A stretch of 46,289 nt of DNA. Origin: Rubeoparvulum massiliense (lineage in GTDB: Bacteria; Bacillota; Bacilli; Rubeoparvulales; Rubeoparvulaceae). The DNA lies in contig NZ_CVPE01000006.1 of assembly GCF_001049895.1 (NCBI RefSeq), forward strand, positions 1,186,836 through 1,233,124. The letters run 5' to 3'. The first letter of the stretch is position 1, and each line of letters begins with the position of its first letter. Below the pieces are notes generated by a model. It was not told the DNA's origin. It searched no databases and saw only the letters and a program-made list of their open reading frames with translations. The position numbers and the translations under genes were made by a program. This document shows, piece by piece, positions 1 through 8,420 of the stretch.

Positions 1-6
1 GATACG

Positions 7-441
7 GTGTTTATGTCTGGAAATATTACTAATCACTTTGAAATGGTATTTAAAATGATAAACAATTATACAAATACAGCACACAATTGGACTGAACCTA
101 ATAATTATTGCATTCTGGATGATAGCAATTTAGAGGTTATATTTTATCAGTCTGAATTTAGAGATTGCAAAGAAGAATTCTTAAAATTCCTTATTAGGTA
201 TTGCATAGGTGCTCAAAAGTATTTGCAAGCACAGTATCTGTTTAGTTATCTTAAAAAGTATAAAAAATATTTTAAAGAAGAACATTGTTATATGATTTTA
301 GAAGGCATGAATAACAATTCTCAATACTATGAGAATAATGATAAAACAACTTTTATAAGAGAAGTTGAGAAGATGTTTAAAGATAGTTCTGGTAAAGAGT
401 TAGCGAAAGAAGAAAAAGAATTATATGGAAATCTATACTAA
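7..441 (+). CDS. hypothetical protein, possibly cut by window start
   Basis: This is an AT-rich open frame of about 144 codons. The frame stays open to the first base of the window, so the true start may lie outside; the GTG at 7 and the ATG at 13 are the only visible candidates, and neither has a clear ribosome binding site. The protein is Lys/Asn/Tyr/Phe-rich and predicted mostly helical, with no signal peptide or membrane segment. I do not recognise a family. Base composition differs strongly from the housekeeping genes that follow and matches the other small accessory genes of this window, which suggests acquired DNA next to the IS debris at 565-880. Confidence 0.5.
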   Translation: MFMSGNITNHFEMVFKMINNYTNTAHNWTEPNNYCILDDSNLEVIFYQSEFRDCKEEFLKFLIRYCIGAQKYLQAQYLFSYLKKYKKYFKEEHCYMILEGMNNNSQYYENNDKTTFIREVEKMFKDSSGKELAKEEKELYGNLY

Positions 442-564
442 TTCGATGTTAATGATAATAATTACAATGCAGAAATAATATTGGGGTTGATTGAAGGTAG
501 TGTCAATAAGTTTGTGTAATTTGTAGGGTACCTATCACGTTCAATTCTATCTTGATAAATGATT

Positions 565-755
565 CTATTGGTTCATATTATAAGGATCAATAGAATGCTC
601 AGTTAGCACTTTTTCGCCATAACGTTGCTTGAACATCTCTTGTAGCTCCGAATAAGCTGCATCAAAACCACGAAGTTTCCTTCGTAAAGCAATTTTTTCA
701 ATTAAACAACGTTCGCTATCGTACCGGAAAGAAAGCCAAAGTCCATTTTGATTGG
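565..755 (-). pseudogene. open fragment without start codon
   Basis: On the minus strand about 63 codons are open, ending at the stop 565-567. The translation is charged and helical (it includes LRRKLRGFDAAYSELQEMF) and has no start codon at its upstream end, where a TGA closes the frame. It overlaps the plus-strand transposase-like fragment, so at most one is genuine over 705-755. I do not recognise the family. It could be the 3' end of a gene truncated by the insertion or rearrangement that left the transposase fragment. Confidence 0.25.
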
Positions 756-836
756 GTCATGCTGATTTACAATGCCTCGAAGTTGGCTGTTGATCGTATT
801 CGTAAAGCGCTCAATGAAAGTATAGTGACTGCATAG
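633..836 (+). pseudogene. transposase C-terminal fragment (probable)
   Basis: This open stretch has no start codon. From about 705 it encodes a C-terminal segment containing RYRTGKKAKVHFDWVMLIYN, ending at TAG 834-836. The Arg/Lys-rich run followed by a hydrophobic helix resembles the tail of DDE transposases. The assignment is by eye and tentative. There is no upstream catalytic part, so this is a remnant. The overlapping minus-strand frame (stop at 565-567, open to about 755) also reads as a plausible protein tail, so two fragments may be joined near 700. Confidence 0.35.
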
Positions 837-949
837 ATCTTAAAAAACCATCCAGTTATCTAAGGGACAGTCTGCTCTTTTTCTGGTAGAACCATAATAG
901 ACTACTAAAAAAACAGTTGCATAAAATTCTAAAAAAAAGATGCTTTAGA

Positions 950-976
950 AATTCTGCTCTTGCGAGCATTTTTTTA
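950..976 (+). terminator. small hairpin with T-tract
   Basis: TGCTC-ttgc-GAGCA is followed by seven T's. It resembles a short intrinsic terminator on the plus strand, downstream of the IS debris. No intact gene directly precedes it. Confidence 0.45.
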
Positions 977-986
977 AAGGTGAATT

Positions 987-1115
987 ATGAAATTGATTCA
1001 CATAGGAATCAAAAAAGTAAAATCCTTTAAATTTGGTACTATGGAAAGCCCAAAGGGCAAACAGGAAGAAAAATTAGAAAGAGTTTATCGCTATTTCAAA
1101 AAAATCAAGAATTAG
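987..1115 (+). CDS. possible small protein, 42 aa
   Basis: An ATG is preceded by AAAGGTG at suitable distance. It opens a 42-codon frame ending in TAG, four bases before the hairpin at 1119-1162. The product is very basic (about a third Lys/Arg), with no signal peptide or membrane segment. It may be a real small gene, because the ribosome binding site, frame and terminator line up, or a leftover of a mobile-element gene. No family recognised. Confidence 0.3.
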   Translation: MKLIHIGIKKVKSFKFGTMESPKGKQEEKLERVYRYFKKIKN

Positions 1116-1118
1116 AAA

Positions 1119-1167
1119 GGGGCTGTCTAGAAAGTCATTGAAAGCTGACTTTTGGACGCCCCGTTTT
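1119..1167. terminator. bidirectional terminator / IS-end-like inverted repeat
   Basis: The arms are GGGGCTGTCTAGAAAGTCA and TGACTTTTGGACGCCCC, separated by 8 bases. A T-run follows on the plus strand and a T-rich stretch on the minus strand. It can end tyrS (minus) and the small ORF (plus). The arm sequence also resembles terminal inverted repeats of IS1182-type elements (recalled, not checked), so it may be a captured element end. Confidence 0.6.
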
Positions 1168-1204
1168 TGTCGCCTTCATCGTTAGGCGGTATAATCGATT
1201 CCAA

Positions 1205-2461
1205 TTATGCAAGATGAATCTTCGCAAACTTCCGCTTGCCTACCTGCCAGATCATGCCATCCTCAACAGCCACCTGCAATTGCTCATCATCGACTCGCTC
1301 CCCATTCAGCTTCACAGCTCCCTGCTGAATCATCCGCCGCGCATCGCCATTGGAACTGCAAAGATCTAGTGAAACAAGAAGGGAGACTACCCAGATGTTG
1401 CCATCCTCTAATGAGCTTTGCTCAACAGTAACCACAGGAATATCATCTGGTAAAGCCCCTTGTTGGAAGACGGTTTGGAAATGCTCCTGCGCTTGCACAG
1501 CCGCTTCTTCACCATGGTACATCGCAACAAGGCGGTGGGCAAGCATCATCTTGGCATCGCGAGGATGAACAGCACCATCCTTCAATCCCGCAGCGAGCTT
1601 GCTTAGTTCCTCCATGGGAATATCAGTGGCAAGCTCAAAATACTTCAGCATCAATTCGTCCGGAATGGACATGGATTTTCCAAAAATCTCATTCGGCTCT
1701 TCACTTACACCGATGTAGTTGCCGAGGCTCTTACTCATCTTCTTCACGCCATCTAAGCCTTCGAGCAATGGAGTCATCATCACCACTTGCTGTGCTTGGC
1801 CAAACTCCTTCTGTAATTGACGACCCATGAGCAGATTAAACTTCTGATCAGTTCCACCCAATTCAATATCGCTTTGGAGATGTACAGAATCGTAGCCTTG
1901 CATTAAGGGATAGAAGAATTCATGAAGGCTGATAGCTTGGCCAGATTGGTAGCGCTTTTCGAAGTCATCCCGCTCCAACATCCGGGCTACAGTCATGGAG
2001 GATGCAAGACGGATGATTTGCTCAAAGTTAAGAGGTGCTAACCAGCTCGCATTATAATGGATCTCTACTTTATTGACATCGAGGATTTTACCATACTGAG
2101 CTACATAGGTTGCTGCATTCTCCCGCACTTGCTCATGGGTTAAAGGCTTCCGTGTCTCTGATTTCCCTGTAGGGTCTCCGATCTGACCGGTAAAGTCACC
2201 GATGACTAATTGAATCTGATGGCCTAGCTCTTGAAACTGTCGTAATTTATGAAGCACAACGGTATGACCAAGATGGAGGTCTGGTGCTGATGGGTCTACA
2301 CCGAGTTTGATTTTTAACGGTCTTCTTGTATGGATGGACTCCATCAGTTTTTGCCGTAGTCCTTCTCCTGGAATGATCTCCACCACACCGCGCTTTAACA
2401 TAGCTAATTGGCGTTCTACCTCTGCAAGTTCTTCTGGTTTTAGGTCTTTTTCCTCGATCAT
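1205..2461 (-). CDS. tyrS: tyrosyl-tRNA synthetase (TyrZ-like)
   Basis: Class Ic aminoacyl-tRNA synthetase charging tRNA-Tyr with tyrosine in the cytosol. The 418-residue protein has the HIGH-type signature HLGH at 63-66 within [13 protein letters not shown], the KMSKS loop at 241-245, and a C-terminal S4-like RNA-binding domain from about 350. The long N-terminal helix and the [13 protein letters not shown] context fit the TyrZ-type branch rather than the main Bacillus TyrS branch (family knowledge). The ATG is preceded by AAGGAGGAATCTTC, a good ribosome binding site. It is monocistronic, controlled by the upstream Tyr T-box, and ended by the hairpin at 1119-1167. B. subtilis has both tyrS and tyrZ, so a second copy may exist elsewhere. 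Confidence 0.95.
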   Translation of the reverse strand: MIEEKDLKPEELAEVERQLAMLKRGVVEIIPGEGLRQKLMESIHTRRPLKIKLGVDPSAPDLHLGHTVVLHKLRQFQELGHQIQLVIGDFTGQIGDPTGKSETRKPLTHEQVRENAATYVAQYGKILDVNKVEIHYNASWLAPLNFEQIIRLASSMTVARMLERDDFEKRYQSGQAISLHEFFYPLMQGYDSVHLQSDIELGGTDQKFNLLMGRQLQKEFGQAQQVVMMTPLLEGLDGVKKMSKSLGNYIGVSEEPNEIFGKSMSIPDELMLKYFELATDIPMEELSKLAAGLKDGAVHPRDAKMMLAHRLVAMYHGEEAAVQAQEHFQTVFQQGALPDDIPVVTVEQSSLEDGNIWVVSLLVSLDLCSSNGDARRMIQQGAVKLNGERVDDEQLQVAVEDGMIWQVGKRKFAKIHLA

Positions 2462-2484
2462 GAAGATTCCTCCTTTGATAAATA

Positions 2485-2709
2485 AAAAAACCCGCCCCCA
2501 AATAGGGACGAGTTAGATCGCGATACCACCCTAATGAAAATTGAACAAAGCCAGTCCATGGACTGATGCTCAATTAACACCTTCATTGGATAACGGTCAC
2601 CCGTTGCCTGTAGCAAATTGCTCCAAAGTGTAATTCACCTTAATACCGTCCTCCAGTTTGCACCAACCACTGGCTCTCTCTGCTCTCCGTATTAAGATTA
2701 CTTCGCTTC
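2485..2709 (-). promoter_or_regulatory. T-box riboswitch, tyrosine-specific
   Basis: This leader of tyrS reads uncharged tRNA-Tyr. Reading the minus strand: an AGTA box near 2697-2700, AGAGAG and a GNTG-type apical loop at 2660-2682, the specifier TAC at 2630-2632 in the context GTGAAT-TAC-ACTTTGGAG, the CCGTTATCC element near 2590, and the T-box proper AGGGTGGTATCGCG at 2519-2532, which lies within the mutually exclusive terminator/antiterminator region. The terminator stem is at 2491-2514, followed by a run of T's. UAC is a Tyr codon, matching the downstream gene. Uncharged tRNA is expected to stabilise the antiterminator and allow tyrS transcription. Confidence 0.93.
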
Positions 2710-2715
2710 TTCCTC

Positions 2716-2743
2716 ACAATATGATTGATATTGATTGTGGCAA
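2716..2743 (-). promoter_or_regulatory. sigma-A-type promoter for tyrS leader
   Basis: TTGCCA (2738-2743), a 16-base spacer and TATTGT (2716-2721) on the minus strand place the transcription start just before the first T-box element. A second TTGACA with an 18-base spacer to TACAAG lies further upstream (2799-2828) and could be an alternative start. Confidence 0.5.
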
Positions 2744-2845
2744 TGGAGCAGATACTTCCTCTCCAATACCCTAATTTGACAGTAATGCTTTATATACTCT
2801 TGTACCATAATTCTCCCCTGTTTGTCAATCTTTCTATCTAGAATA

Positions 2846-2871
2846 GAAACAAAATCGCCTTCAGCTCCGTC
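2846..2871 (+). promoter_or_regulatory. ECF-sigma (SigW-like) promoter candidate for ydbST
   Basis: GAAAC (2846-2850), 17 bases and CGTC (2868-2871) resemble the SigW type consensus TGAAAC-N16-CGTA. The site sits about 50 bases before the ydbS start. In B. subtilis the ydbST genes belong to the SigW envelope-stress regulon (established knowledge), which makes the match more believable than sequence alone. Confidence 0.5.
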
Positions 2872-2921
2872 TAAGACTTTGGTCTACTTCGTGTATGATA
2901 TCCATATGAGGAGGTAAGGAA

Positions 2922-3404
2922 ATGACATCTAATCTACCTGAGCATACGATTTCACCACGGGCAATCCGTGTATGGCGTATGACAGGCTTCTTCTATTCAT
3001 TCGCCCTTTGGCTTATAGTTATCATACTCTTTCTGTTGCGTAATCGTTGGCATCTTCCTACTTATATCCTAATCGGTGCAGGATGTCTTAGCTTTTGCTT
3101 TACCATCGTCTTCATCTTCATTTTTCCAAGCTTACGGATGAAAAGCTGGCGATACGCCATTGATGAAGAGCAGATTGAGATTCAGCATGGAATCTTGATT
3201 ATTACTCGTACATTACTACCTATGGTTCGCGTACAGCATGTGGATATGGAGCAGGGTCCACTTTTACGGAGATATCAACTGGCAGAAATTTCGATCTCTA
3301 CCGCTGCAACAACCCATACCATTCCAGCCTTAGAAGAAAAGGATGCCGAGCAGTTACGGACTTATATCACCAACATGGCTCGGCTTGCCAAAGAAGATGT
3401 TTGA
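2922..3404 (+). CDS. ydbS: membrane protein with bacterial PH domain (YdbS-like)
   Basis: This 160-residue protein has two membrane segments (about 22-43 and 49-70) followed by one bacterial PH-like (bPH2, formerly DUF304) domain at about 80-150. The domain contains the typical strand pattern with RYAIDEEQIEIQHGILI and an aromatic/proline-rich PMVRVQHVD. Length and architecture match B. subtilis YdbS (about 159 aa). The ATG is preceded by GAGGAGGTAAGGAA. The stop codon overlaps the ATG of ydbT, so the two are translationally coupled. In B. subtilis YdbST are linked to resistance against antimicrobial peptides produced by related bacilli; here that is inference from family and synteny. Confidence 0.85.
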   Translation: MTSNLPEHTISPRAIRVWRMTGFFYSFALWLIVIILFLLRNRWHLPTYILIGAGCLSFCFTIVFIFIFPSLRMKSWRYAIDEEQIEIQHGILIITRTLLPMVRVQHVDMEQGPLLRRYQLAEISISTAATTHTIPALEEKDAEQLRTYITNMARLAKEDV

Positions 3405-4815
3405 ACCGAAACGTTTACATCCCCTTGTTATTTTTATCACGTTCGCGAAAGAACTGAAAGGTGCGATATTGCCAGTAATCGCTCTCTTTGCGGTTGGTTC
3501 GCGCGATAACTGGATCATCCTCCTGATTCTCGTTGCTCCGATTATCCTAGCGTTCATTTCAGGGCTCATGAAATGGCTCACCTTCCGCTACTGGGTAGAA
3601 GAGAATCAGGTACGAATTCATTCTGGTATATTTGTGAAGAAGCAGCGATATATTCCCTTCGAACGTATTCATAATATCAATGTAACGGAAGGCATCTTAC
3701 ATCGACCATTTCATTTGGTCAAATTAGAAATTGAGACAGCTGGCTCCTCTACCGGTGCAGAGGCAAGCTTGGATGCCATCAGCAAAGCTGATGCAGAAAG
3801 CTTAAAGCAATTGATTGCAGGTCATGCAATCAATGATCAGGCTGAAGCATCCATCATGAAAGAGCATGCACAATCTCCTCTCTATGAACTACATGGAAAA
3901 CGGCTTTTTACTTTTGCAGCCACGGCTGGTGGCGCCATCGTCATGCTAGGTACCCTTGGAGCGCTCTTTTCTCAGATGGATGAGCTCATCAGTTGGGATC
4001 TTCTGTTTACAAGCTTTGAACGTCTTAGTGATTACCAGCCTATCATCTCTGTGCTCGTCGCAATCATGGTCCTCATTGCTTTATGGTTGATTGCCATTCT
4101 CCTGACCATCATCCGTTACTATCACTTTACCGTGACAAAAGAGGATGATAAGATTCATATTACTCGCGGCCTCTTAGAACGAAAAGAGCGCACCATACCA
4201 CTGGCAAGGATTCAAGGCATACTCGTTGTGGAGAATCCTCTCCGTCAGTTCCTGGGCTTTGTCTCTCTTAAGGTGGTAAGTGCAGGGGGGAATGCACTGG
4301 AAAGCGGAGAAGGAACAGAGGCGTTTTTACTTCCTCTTGTAAAACGTGATGAGGTAGCAGCTATCCTCTCAAAAATTCTACCCGAATATCCTTGGCTCGA
4401 ATCAGTTCAGCCTCTTCCCCAGCAGGCAAAGGAACGCTATCTCAGAAGACCACTCTTCTTCTTAGTACCTCTTGTCTGTCTGATCACATACTTCTGGTAT
4501 CCCTGGGGACGATACTCCCTGCTCTTGCTTCCATTGGGTATGGGTTGGGGATACTTTAAGTATCGAGCAGCTGGTTATGATCGCGAAGGCAATATTATCT
4601 GCTTCCGATGGCGTTTCGTCTCAAGGAAACAATTGATCGCCAAAAGAAATCATATCCAAGCTTATCGTATGCGACAAAATCCCTTGCAAAGGCGCAGAGA
4701 TCTAGTATCGGTGCAGATTTCCTTAAAGTCAGGAGAGTTAGCACTACATGGAAAAGTAATCGATCTAGACCAACCTACTGCCAGGGAACTCTATGCATGG
4801 TATTCCCGTAATTAA
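3397..4815 (+). CDS. ydbT: membrane protein with three bacterial PH domains (YdbT-like)
   Basis: Partner of ydbS. From the chosen ATG at 3397 (MFEPKRLHP) it has about 472 residues. It alternates membrane pairs with bPH2 domains: segments at about 12-60, PH domain to 150, a second membrane pair near 170-240, PH domain to 330, a third pair near 345-385, and a last PH domain to the end. The recurrent motif for each domain is an R(I/T)P(L/F)xRIxxI type turn (RYIPFERIHNI, RTIPLARIQGI). The frame also offers an ATG at 3343, but that lies deep in ydbS; the start overlapping the ydbS stop gives the MxEPKRLHP beginning typical of this family. A strong terminator follows at 4831. Confidence 0.85.
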   Translation: MFEPKRLHPLVIFITFAKELKGAILPVIALFAVGSRDNWIILLILVAPIILAFISGLMKWLTFRYWVEENQVRIHSGIFVKKQRYIPFERIHNINVTEGILHRPFHLVKLEIETAGSSTGAEASLDAISKADAESLKQLIAGHAINDQAEASIMKEHAQSPLYELHGKRLFTFAATAGGAIVMLGTLGALFSQMDELISWDLLFTSFERLSDYQPIISVLVAIMVLIALWLIAILLTIIRYYHFTVTKEDDKIHITRGLLERKERTIPLARIQGILVVENPLRQFLGFVSLKVVSAGGNALESGEGTEAFLLPLVKRDEVAAILSKILPEYPWLESVQPLPQQAKERYLRRPLFFLVPLVCLITYFWYPWGRYSLLLLPLGMGWGYFKYRAAGYDREGNIICFRWRFVSRKQLIAKRNHIQAYRMRQNPLQRRRDLVSVQISLKSGELALHGKVIDLDQPTARELYAWYSRN

Positions 4816-4830
4816 AATAATGATATTGAA

Positions 4831-4859
4831 AAGCCTCGTTATCGATACGAGGCTTTTTT
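4831..4859 (+). terminator. intrinsic terminator of ydbST
   Basis: AAGCCTCGT-tatcgat-ACGAGGCTT followed by a T-run, 15 bases after the ydbT stop. Confidence 0.9.
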
Positions 4860-5005
4860 CCATCAAATCGTAACTTTCCTTTTCCACCAACATCTAATTA
4901 AGTAGACTTGGTTCATGTAGGTGAATGGGTTTGAACATGAAGATAAAATGTTATGATAATAAGTATTTACCACTTAAATGCTTGATGATGTACTGATATT
5001 ACATG

Positions 5006-5014
5006 TGATATAAT
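5006..5014 (+). promoter_or_regulatory. extended -10 promoter for the PBP gene
   Basis: TGATATAAT is an extended -10 element (TG-n-TATAAT), 32 bases before the gene's start codon. No good -35 hexamer is visible at the matching distance, which is acceptable for extended -10 promoters. Confidence 0.5.
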
Positions 5015-5045
5015 GGTTGGGTAATTTGAAGGAGGAATCGAACCG

Positions 5046-8000
5046 ATGCAAAATCGTCAATCTCCCTCGCCAGAGCAAAAGAAAAAACGGAAGAAGCGTC
5101 CCGGCGCCTCCCGTACCGTTATACAAGTACTTCTACTCATCTTTTTCCTAGGTGCTGCCTTCATTGGCAGTATTGCCGCTGGCTATGTGGCTGCCCTTGT
5201 TAAAGATGATCCAGTACGCTCGAAACAGGAGATCGCAGATAAGATTTTTTCGTATGAAAAAACAAGCTTTGTTTACTTTAATGATGGCTCCTTAATGGGG
5301 AAAATGATCACCGATAAAGACCGACGCCTTGTAACAGTAAAAGATGTCTCCCCCCATTTAATCGATGCCATCATTGCCGTGGAAGATTCACAGTTCGAAG
5401 AGCATAATGGAATCAATCTTAAAGCTATTTTTCGCGCAACCATCCAAGAGGTAACCAATAGTGAGGTACAAACAGGTGGTAGTACCTTAACACAGCAATT
5501 GGTAAAACAAACCATTCTTGGCACAGAGCGAACAAAAGAGCGTAAATTTAAGGAGATCTTCCTCGCCCTTCGTACCGAGCGGATGTTCTCGAAGGATCAA
5601 ATTATTGAAGCCTATATGAACCAAATGTACCTGGGTAAAAATGCAAATGGCTCGAACATCTATGGTGTTCAAGCCGCTGCGAAAGGGATCTTTGATGTAG
5701 ATGCCAAGGATCTAAATCTTGCTCAAGCTGCTTATATCGCTGGGATGTTCCAAGCTCCTGCGCGTTTTATTCCTTTTAGTGATGAAGGATTAGAAAATGG
5801 GAAGAGACGACAAGAGCTTGTGCTCCGACGCATGGTAGAAGTAGGAAAAATTGATGAAGCACAATATAAGGAAGCAGTCGCTTTTGATATTAAAGAAAGC
5901 CTTGCCTCCCCGAAGCCCCAAACGCTAGATAAATATCCTTATGTCATGTTTGAGGTGGAGGATCGTGCAGCCCAAGCCCTCGTGGATAAAGAATTAGCAG
6001 AGCGCAATATTGACCATTCTGAATTATCCCGAGAAGAGTACACCAATCTAATCAGTACAAAACGCTATCAAATTCGTCAGGAAGGTTATCATATCTACAC
6101 CACCATTGACGGTAAGGTCCAAGATATGATGAACACCATCGCTACCAATTCTGAACTATATGCACAACCCAAGAGCTATGACTATCAGCCTGCTTCTGGA
6201 AAGTCGATTCGCGTAGAGAATGCCCTCGAGCAAGTAGGCGGAATCATGATTGATAATGAAACTGGAGCCATTCTAGGTATGATGGGTGGCCGTGATTTCA
6301 GCGTTGAGAATCTAAATCACGCAACGCAGACCAAACGTCAGCCTGGTTCATCCATCAAACCAATAGCCGCTTATGCTCCTGCCTTGGAGGAGGGCATTAT
6401 CGCACCGGGCATGCCCCTAGACGATACCCCTATAGTTCGAGCACAGCAGAGTGGGAAAGCCTGGGTTCCGTATAATTGGAATAATAAATTTCATGGGATG
6501 ATGACTGCACGTCATGCTCTCAATCAATCCTATAATATCCCTGCCATTAAGCTTTACGAAAAGGTAACCCCCCAAAAAGGGATCGAGTATATGAAAAAGA
6601 TGGGGATTACCACATTGGATGAAGATAATAGGGATGATGGCTTAGACGACTTAGGTCCTGCAGTAGCCATCGGTGGCTTAACTCGTGGATTAATCCTTGA
6701 AGAGATTACCGGGGCTTATACCACCTTTGCTAATCAAGGTGTCTATAATCCAACCTATATCATCCAAAAAATTGTAGACTCTAACGGCAATGTAATCTAT
6801 GAACATGAACAGGCACCTGTACCCGTTTATTCACCACAGACTGCCTATTTAATCACTGACATGCTACGCACTGTAGTAAACAATGGGACAGCCAGCACAT
6901 TAAGGAACCAGTTCTTCAATCATTCCTATGACATCGCTGGAAAAACAGGAACGACTAATGATACGAAGGACGCATGGTATATTGGCTATAATCCGAAAGT
7001 AACCTTAGGTGTCTGGATTGGCTATGACTATCCGTATCCATTGGAGAGTGGAAGACGCCCCATTGTCATCTGGGGTCATGTCATGAAGGAGCTCGAAGCA
7101 AGTCATCCTGAACTGTTTAATACAGAGCTTACCTTCACCCAACCTGATGGGATCAAGAAGGTCACTGTGGATGCTAAGTCTGGTCTACTACCTTCGGAAC
7201 TTACGAAAAAAGCAGCTGATTTATACGGAAATAAATACGGTTCGATTCTGGTCACTGACTATTTTAATGTGAAGTTCCTGCCTAAGGAGACCTCAGATGT
7301 ATGGCATGAGGCCCGCGTCGTGACCATCAATAGTAAGCGTTATTTAGCAAAAGAAACGACACCTTCCGATATGATTGATAAAGGTCTCTTCTTTGAGCGT
7401 GAGCCTTATGATATTCCAGGTGAGAAGGATCGGAAGCTCTCTGAATCCCGTTATCTACCACCGGACTTTGCTATTGAGATGCCAAAGGATCATGACCCGC
7501 GGGAAGAGGATGGCCATATTCCAGCCAAGCTTCAAGGTGTACAAGTAAAGATGGACACAGAAAGTGGTCATGCTGTACTCAGTTGGAAAGAAAGTCCTGA
7601 ATCCGACGTGGTTGGCTATCGAGTCTATCGCTCCAGCAATGGGGAAGATTTTAAGCATGTAGCTTCTTTAAAAGAGAAAAGTAAAGCAAGCCTAACGGAT
7701 CAGACATCCAAAGATGGTCATTACTATGCCTACTATGTTGTGGCCGTTGATGTATCGGGAAATGTTTCCGATCGCTCTGAGCTAGCCACTTTAAACCGTA
7801 CAGGCAATGATCACTTCGATCCGCTGAATCCTAGCGGTCCAAACCAAGGAGATGTTACGGGCGTACCTTCAACACCAAATGGCCTTACAATCAGCCAAAC
7901 AACAATGGGAGTACAGCTCTCTTGGAATAGTAGTCCAAGTAATGAAGGTGTATTGAGCTATAATGTTTACTATACCAATGATCTAACCAATGCATTTCAA

Positions 8001-8243
8001 CTCATCGGTTCCACCAACCTGCCCTTATTCCAGCATGTCAGTGAGCATACCAGTGGCTACTATCAAGTATCCGCTGTAAATAATGTTGGTGAATCTGCTC
8101 GCAGTGCAACAGTCCACCTTGATGGAGCTTCAAGCAATCAAAATAACGGGACGTCAACTCCCGAAACCAATCCATCAACACCTGGCACCGAGCAACCTAC
8201 GAATAACGGAGGAACCGATCCACTTAATCTCTTTAATCCTTAA
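5046..8243 (+). CDS. class A penicillin-binding protein (PBP1A family) with two FN3 domains
   Basis: Bifunctional peptidoglycan synthase: glycosyltransferase (GT51) plus DD-transpeptidase, anchored outside the membrane. The 1065-residue protein has a basic cytoplasmic tail (1-25), one membrane anchor (about 26-50) and GT51 at about 75-260 with the catalytic Glu in EDSQFEEHNG (E113) and GGSTLTQQLVKQ. The transpeptidase at about 390-690 has SSIK (S435 to K438), SYN (495-497) and KTG (633-635). Two fibronectin type III domains follow (about 823-912 and 940-1028), then a Ser/Thr/Pro/Asn-rich tail. The start is preceded by AAGGAGG. It has its own promoter and terminator. FN3 additions are seen in some Bacillota class A PBPs and probably help wall or carbohydrate contact (inference). 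Confidence 0.93.
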   Translation: MQNRQSPSPEQKKKRKKRPGASRTVIQVLLLIFFLGAAFIGSIAAGYVAALVKDDPVRSKQEIADKIFSYEKTSFVYFNDGSLMGKMITDKDRRLVTVKDVSPHLIDAIIAVEDSQFEEHNGINLKAIFRATIQEVTNSEVQTGGSTLTQQLVKQTILGTERTKERKFKEIFLALRTERMFSKDQIIEAYMNQMYLGKNANGSNIYGVQAAAKGIFDVDAKDLNLAQAAYIAGMFQAPARFIPFSDEGLENGKRRQELVLRRMVEVGKIDEAQYKEAVAFDIKESLASPKPQTLDKYPYVMFEVEDRAAQALVDKELAERNIDHSELSREEYTNLISTKRYQIRQEGYHIYTTIDGKVQDMMNTIATNSELYAQPKSYDYQPASGKSIRVENALEQVGGIMIDNETGAILGMMGGRDFSVENLNHATQTKRQPGSSIKPIAAYAPALEEGIIAPGMPLDDTPIVRAQQSGKAWVPYNWNNKFHGMMTARHALNQSYNIPAIKLYEKVTPQKGIEYMKKMGITTLDEDNRDDGLDDLGPAVAIGGLTRGLILEEITGAYTTFANQGVYNPTYIIQKIVDSNGNVIYEHEQAPVPVYSPQTAYLITDMLRTVVNNGTASTLRNQFFNHSYDIAGKTGTTNDTKDAWYIGYNPKVTLGVWIGYDYPYPLESGRRPIVIWGHVMKELEASHPELFNTELTFTQPDGIKKVTVDAKSGLLPSELTKKAADLYGNKYGSILVTDYFNVKFLPKETSDVWHEARVVTINSKRYLAKETTPSDMIDKGLFFEREPYDIPGEKDRKLSESRYLPPDFAIEMPKDHDPREEDGHIPAKLQGVQVKMDTESGHAVLSWKESPESDVVGYRVYRSSNGEDFKHVASLKEKSKASLTDQTSKDGHYYAYYVVAVDVSGNVSDRSELATLNRTGNDHFDPLNPSGPNQGDVTGVPSTPNGLTISQTTMGVQLSWNSSPSNEGVLSYNVYYTNDLTNAFQLIGSTNLPLFQHVSEHTSGYYQVSAVNNVGESARSATVHLDGASSNQNNGTSTPETNPSTPGTEQPTNNGGTDPLNLFNP

Positions 8244-8252
8244 GTCTTATGT

Positions 8253-8290
8253 AAGAAAGCCATCAGATGAATTCTGATGGCTTTCTTTTT
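8253..8290 (+). terminator. intrinsic terminator of the PBP gene
   Basis: AAGAAAGCCATCAGA-tgaat-TCTGATGGCTTTCTT, T-rich after the stem, ten bases after the stop codon. Confidence 0.9.
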
Positions 8291-8297
8291 TATTTCT

Positions 8298-8328
8298 TAT
8301 TGCATTTTTATTCGAAATCTGATACATT
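8298..8328 (+). promoter_or_regulatory. argG promoter overlapped by an ArgR/AhrC box
   Basis: The reverse complement of 8299-8315 reads TTCGAATAAAAATGCAAT. This closely matches the B. subtilis arginine-box consensus CATGAATAAAAATKCAAK (family knowledge). The same bases contain the -35 TTGCAT (8300-8305), spaced 17 bases from the -10 TACATT (8323-8328). An ArgR hexamer bound here would block RNA polymerase, so arginine repression of argG is expected. Confidence 0.65.
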
Positions 8329-8420
8329 GTTTTTAAATTAGTTCCTAGGAAGCGTATTTTTTTTAATTGCAATTGTATATTTATCTACTTCCTAGTATTT
8401 TTATGACTGGGGGAATCAGA

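Noticed and set aside
2680-2695. TAC in AATACGGAG as Tyr T-box specifier
   Set aside because: It lies before the apical GNTG loop. The specifier belongs on the 3' side of stem I; the TAC at 2630-2632 aligns with the CGC of the Arg T-box.
3343-3396. Upstream ATG for ydbT
   Set aside because: It would place 18 extra residues inside ydbS; the overlapping ATG at 3397 gives the family-typical start.
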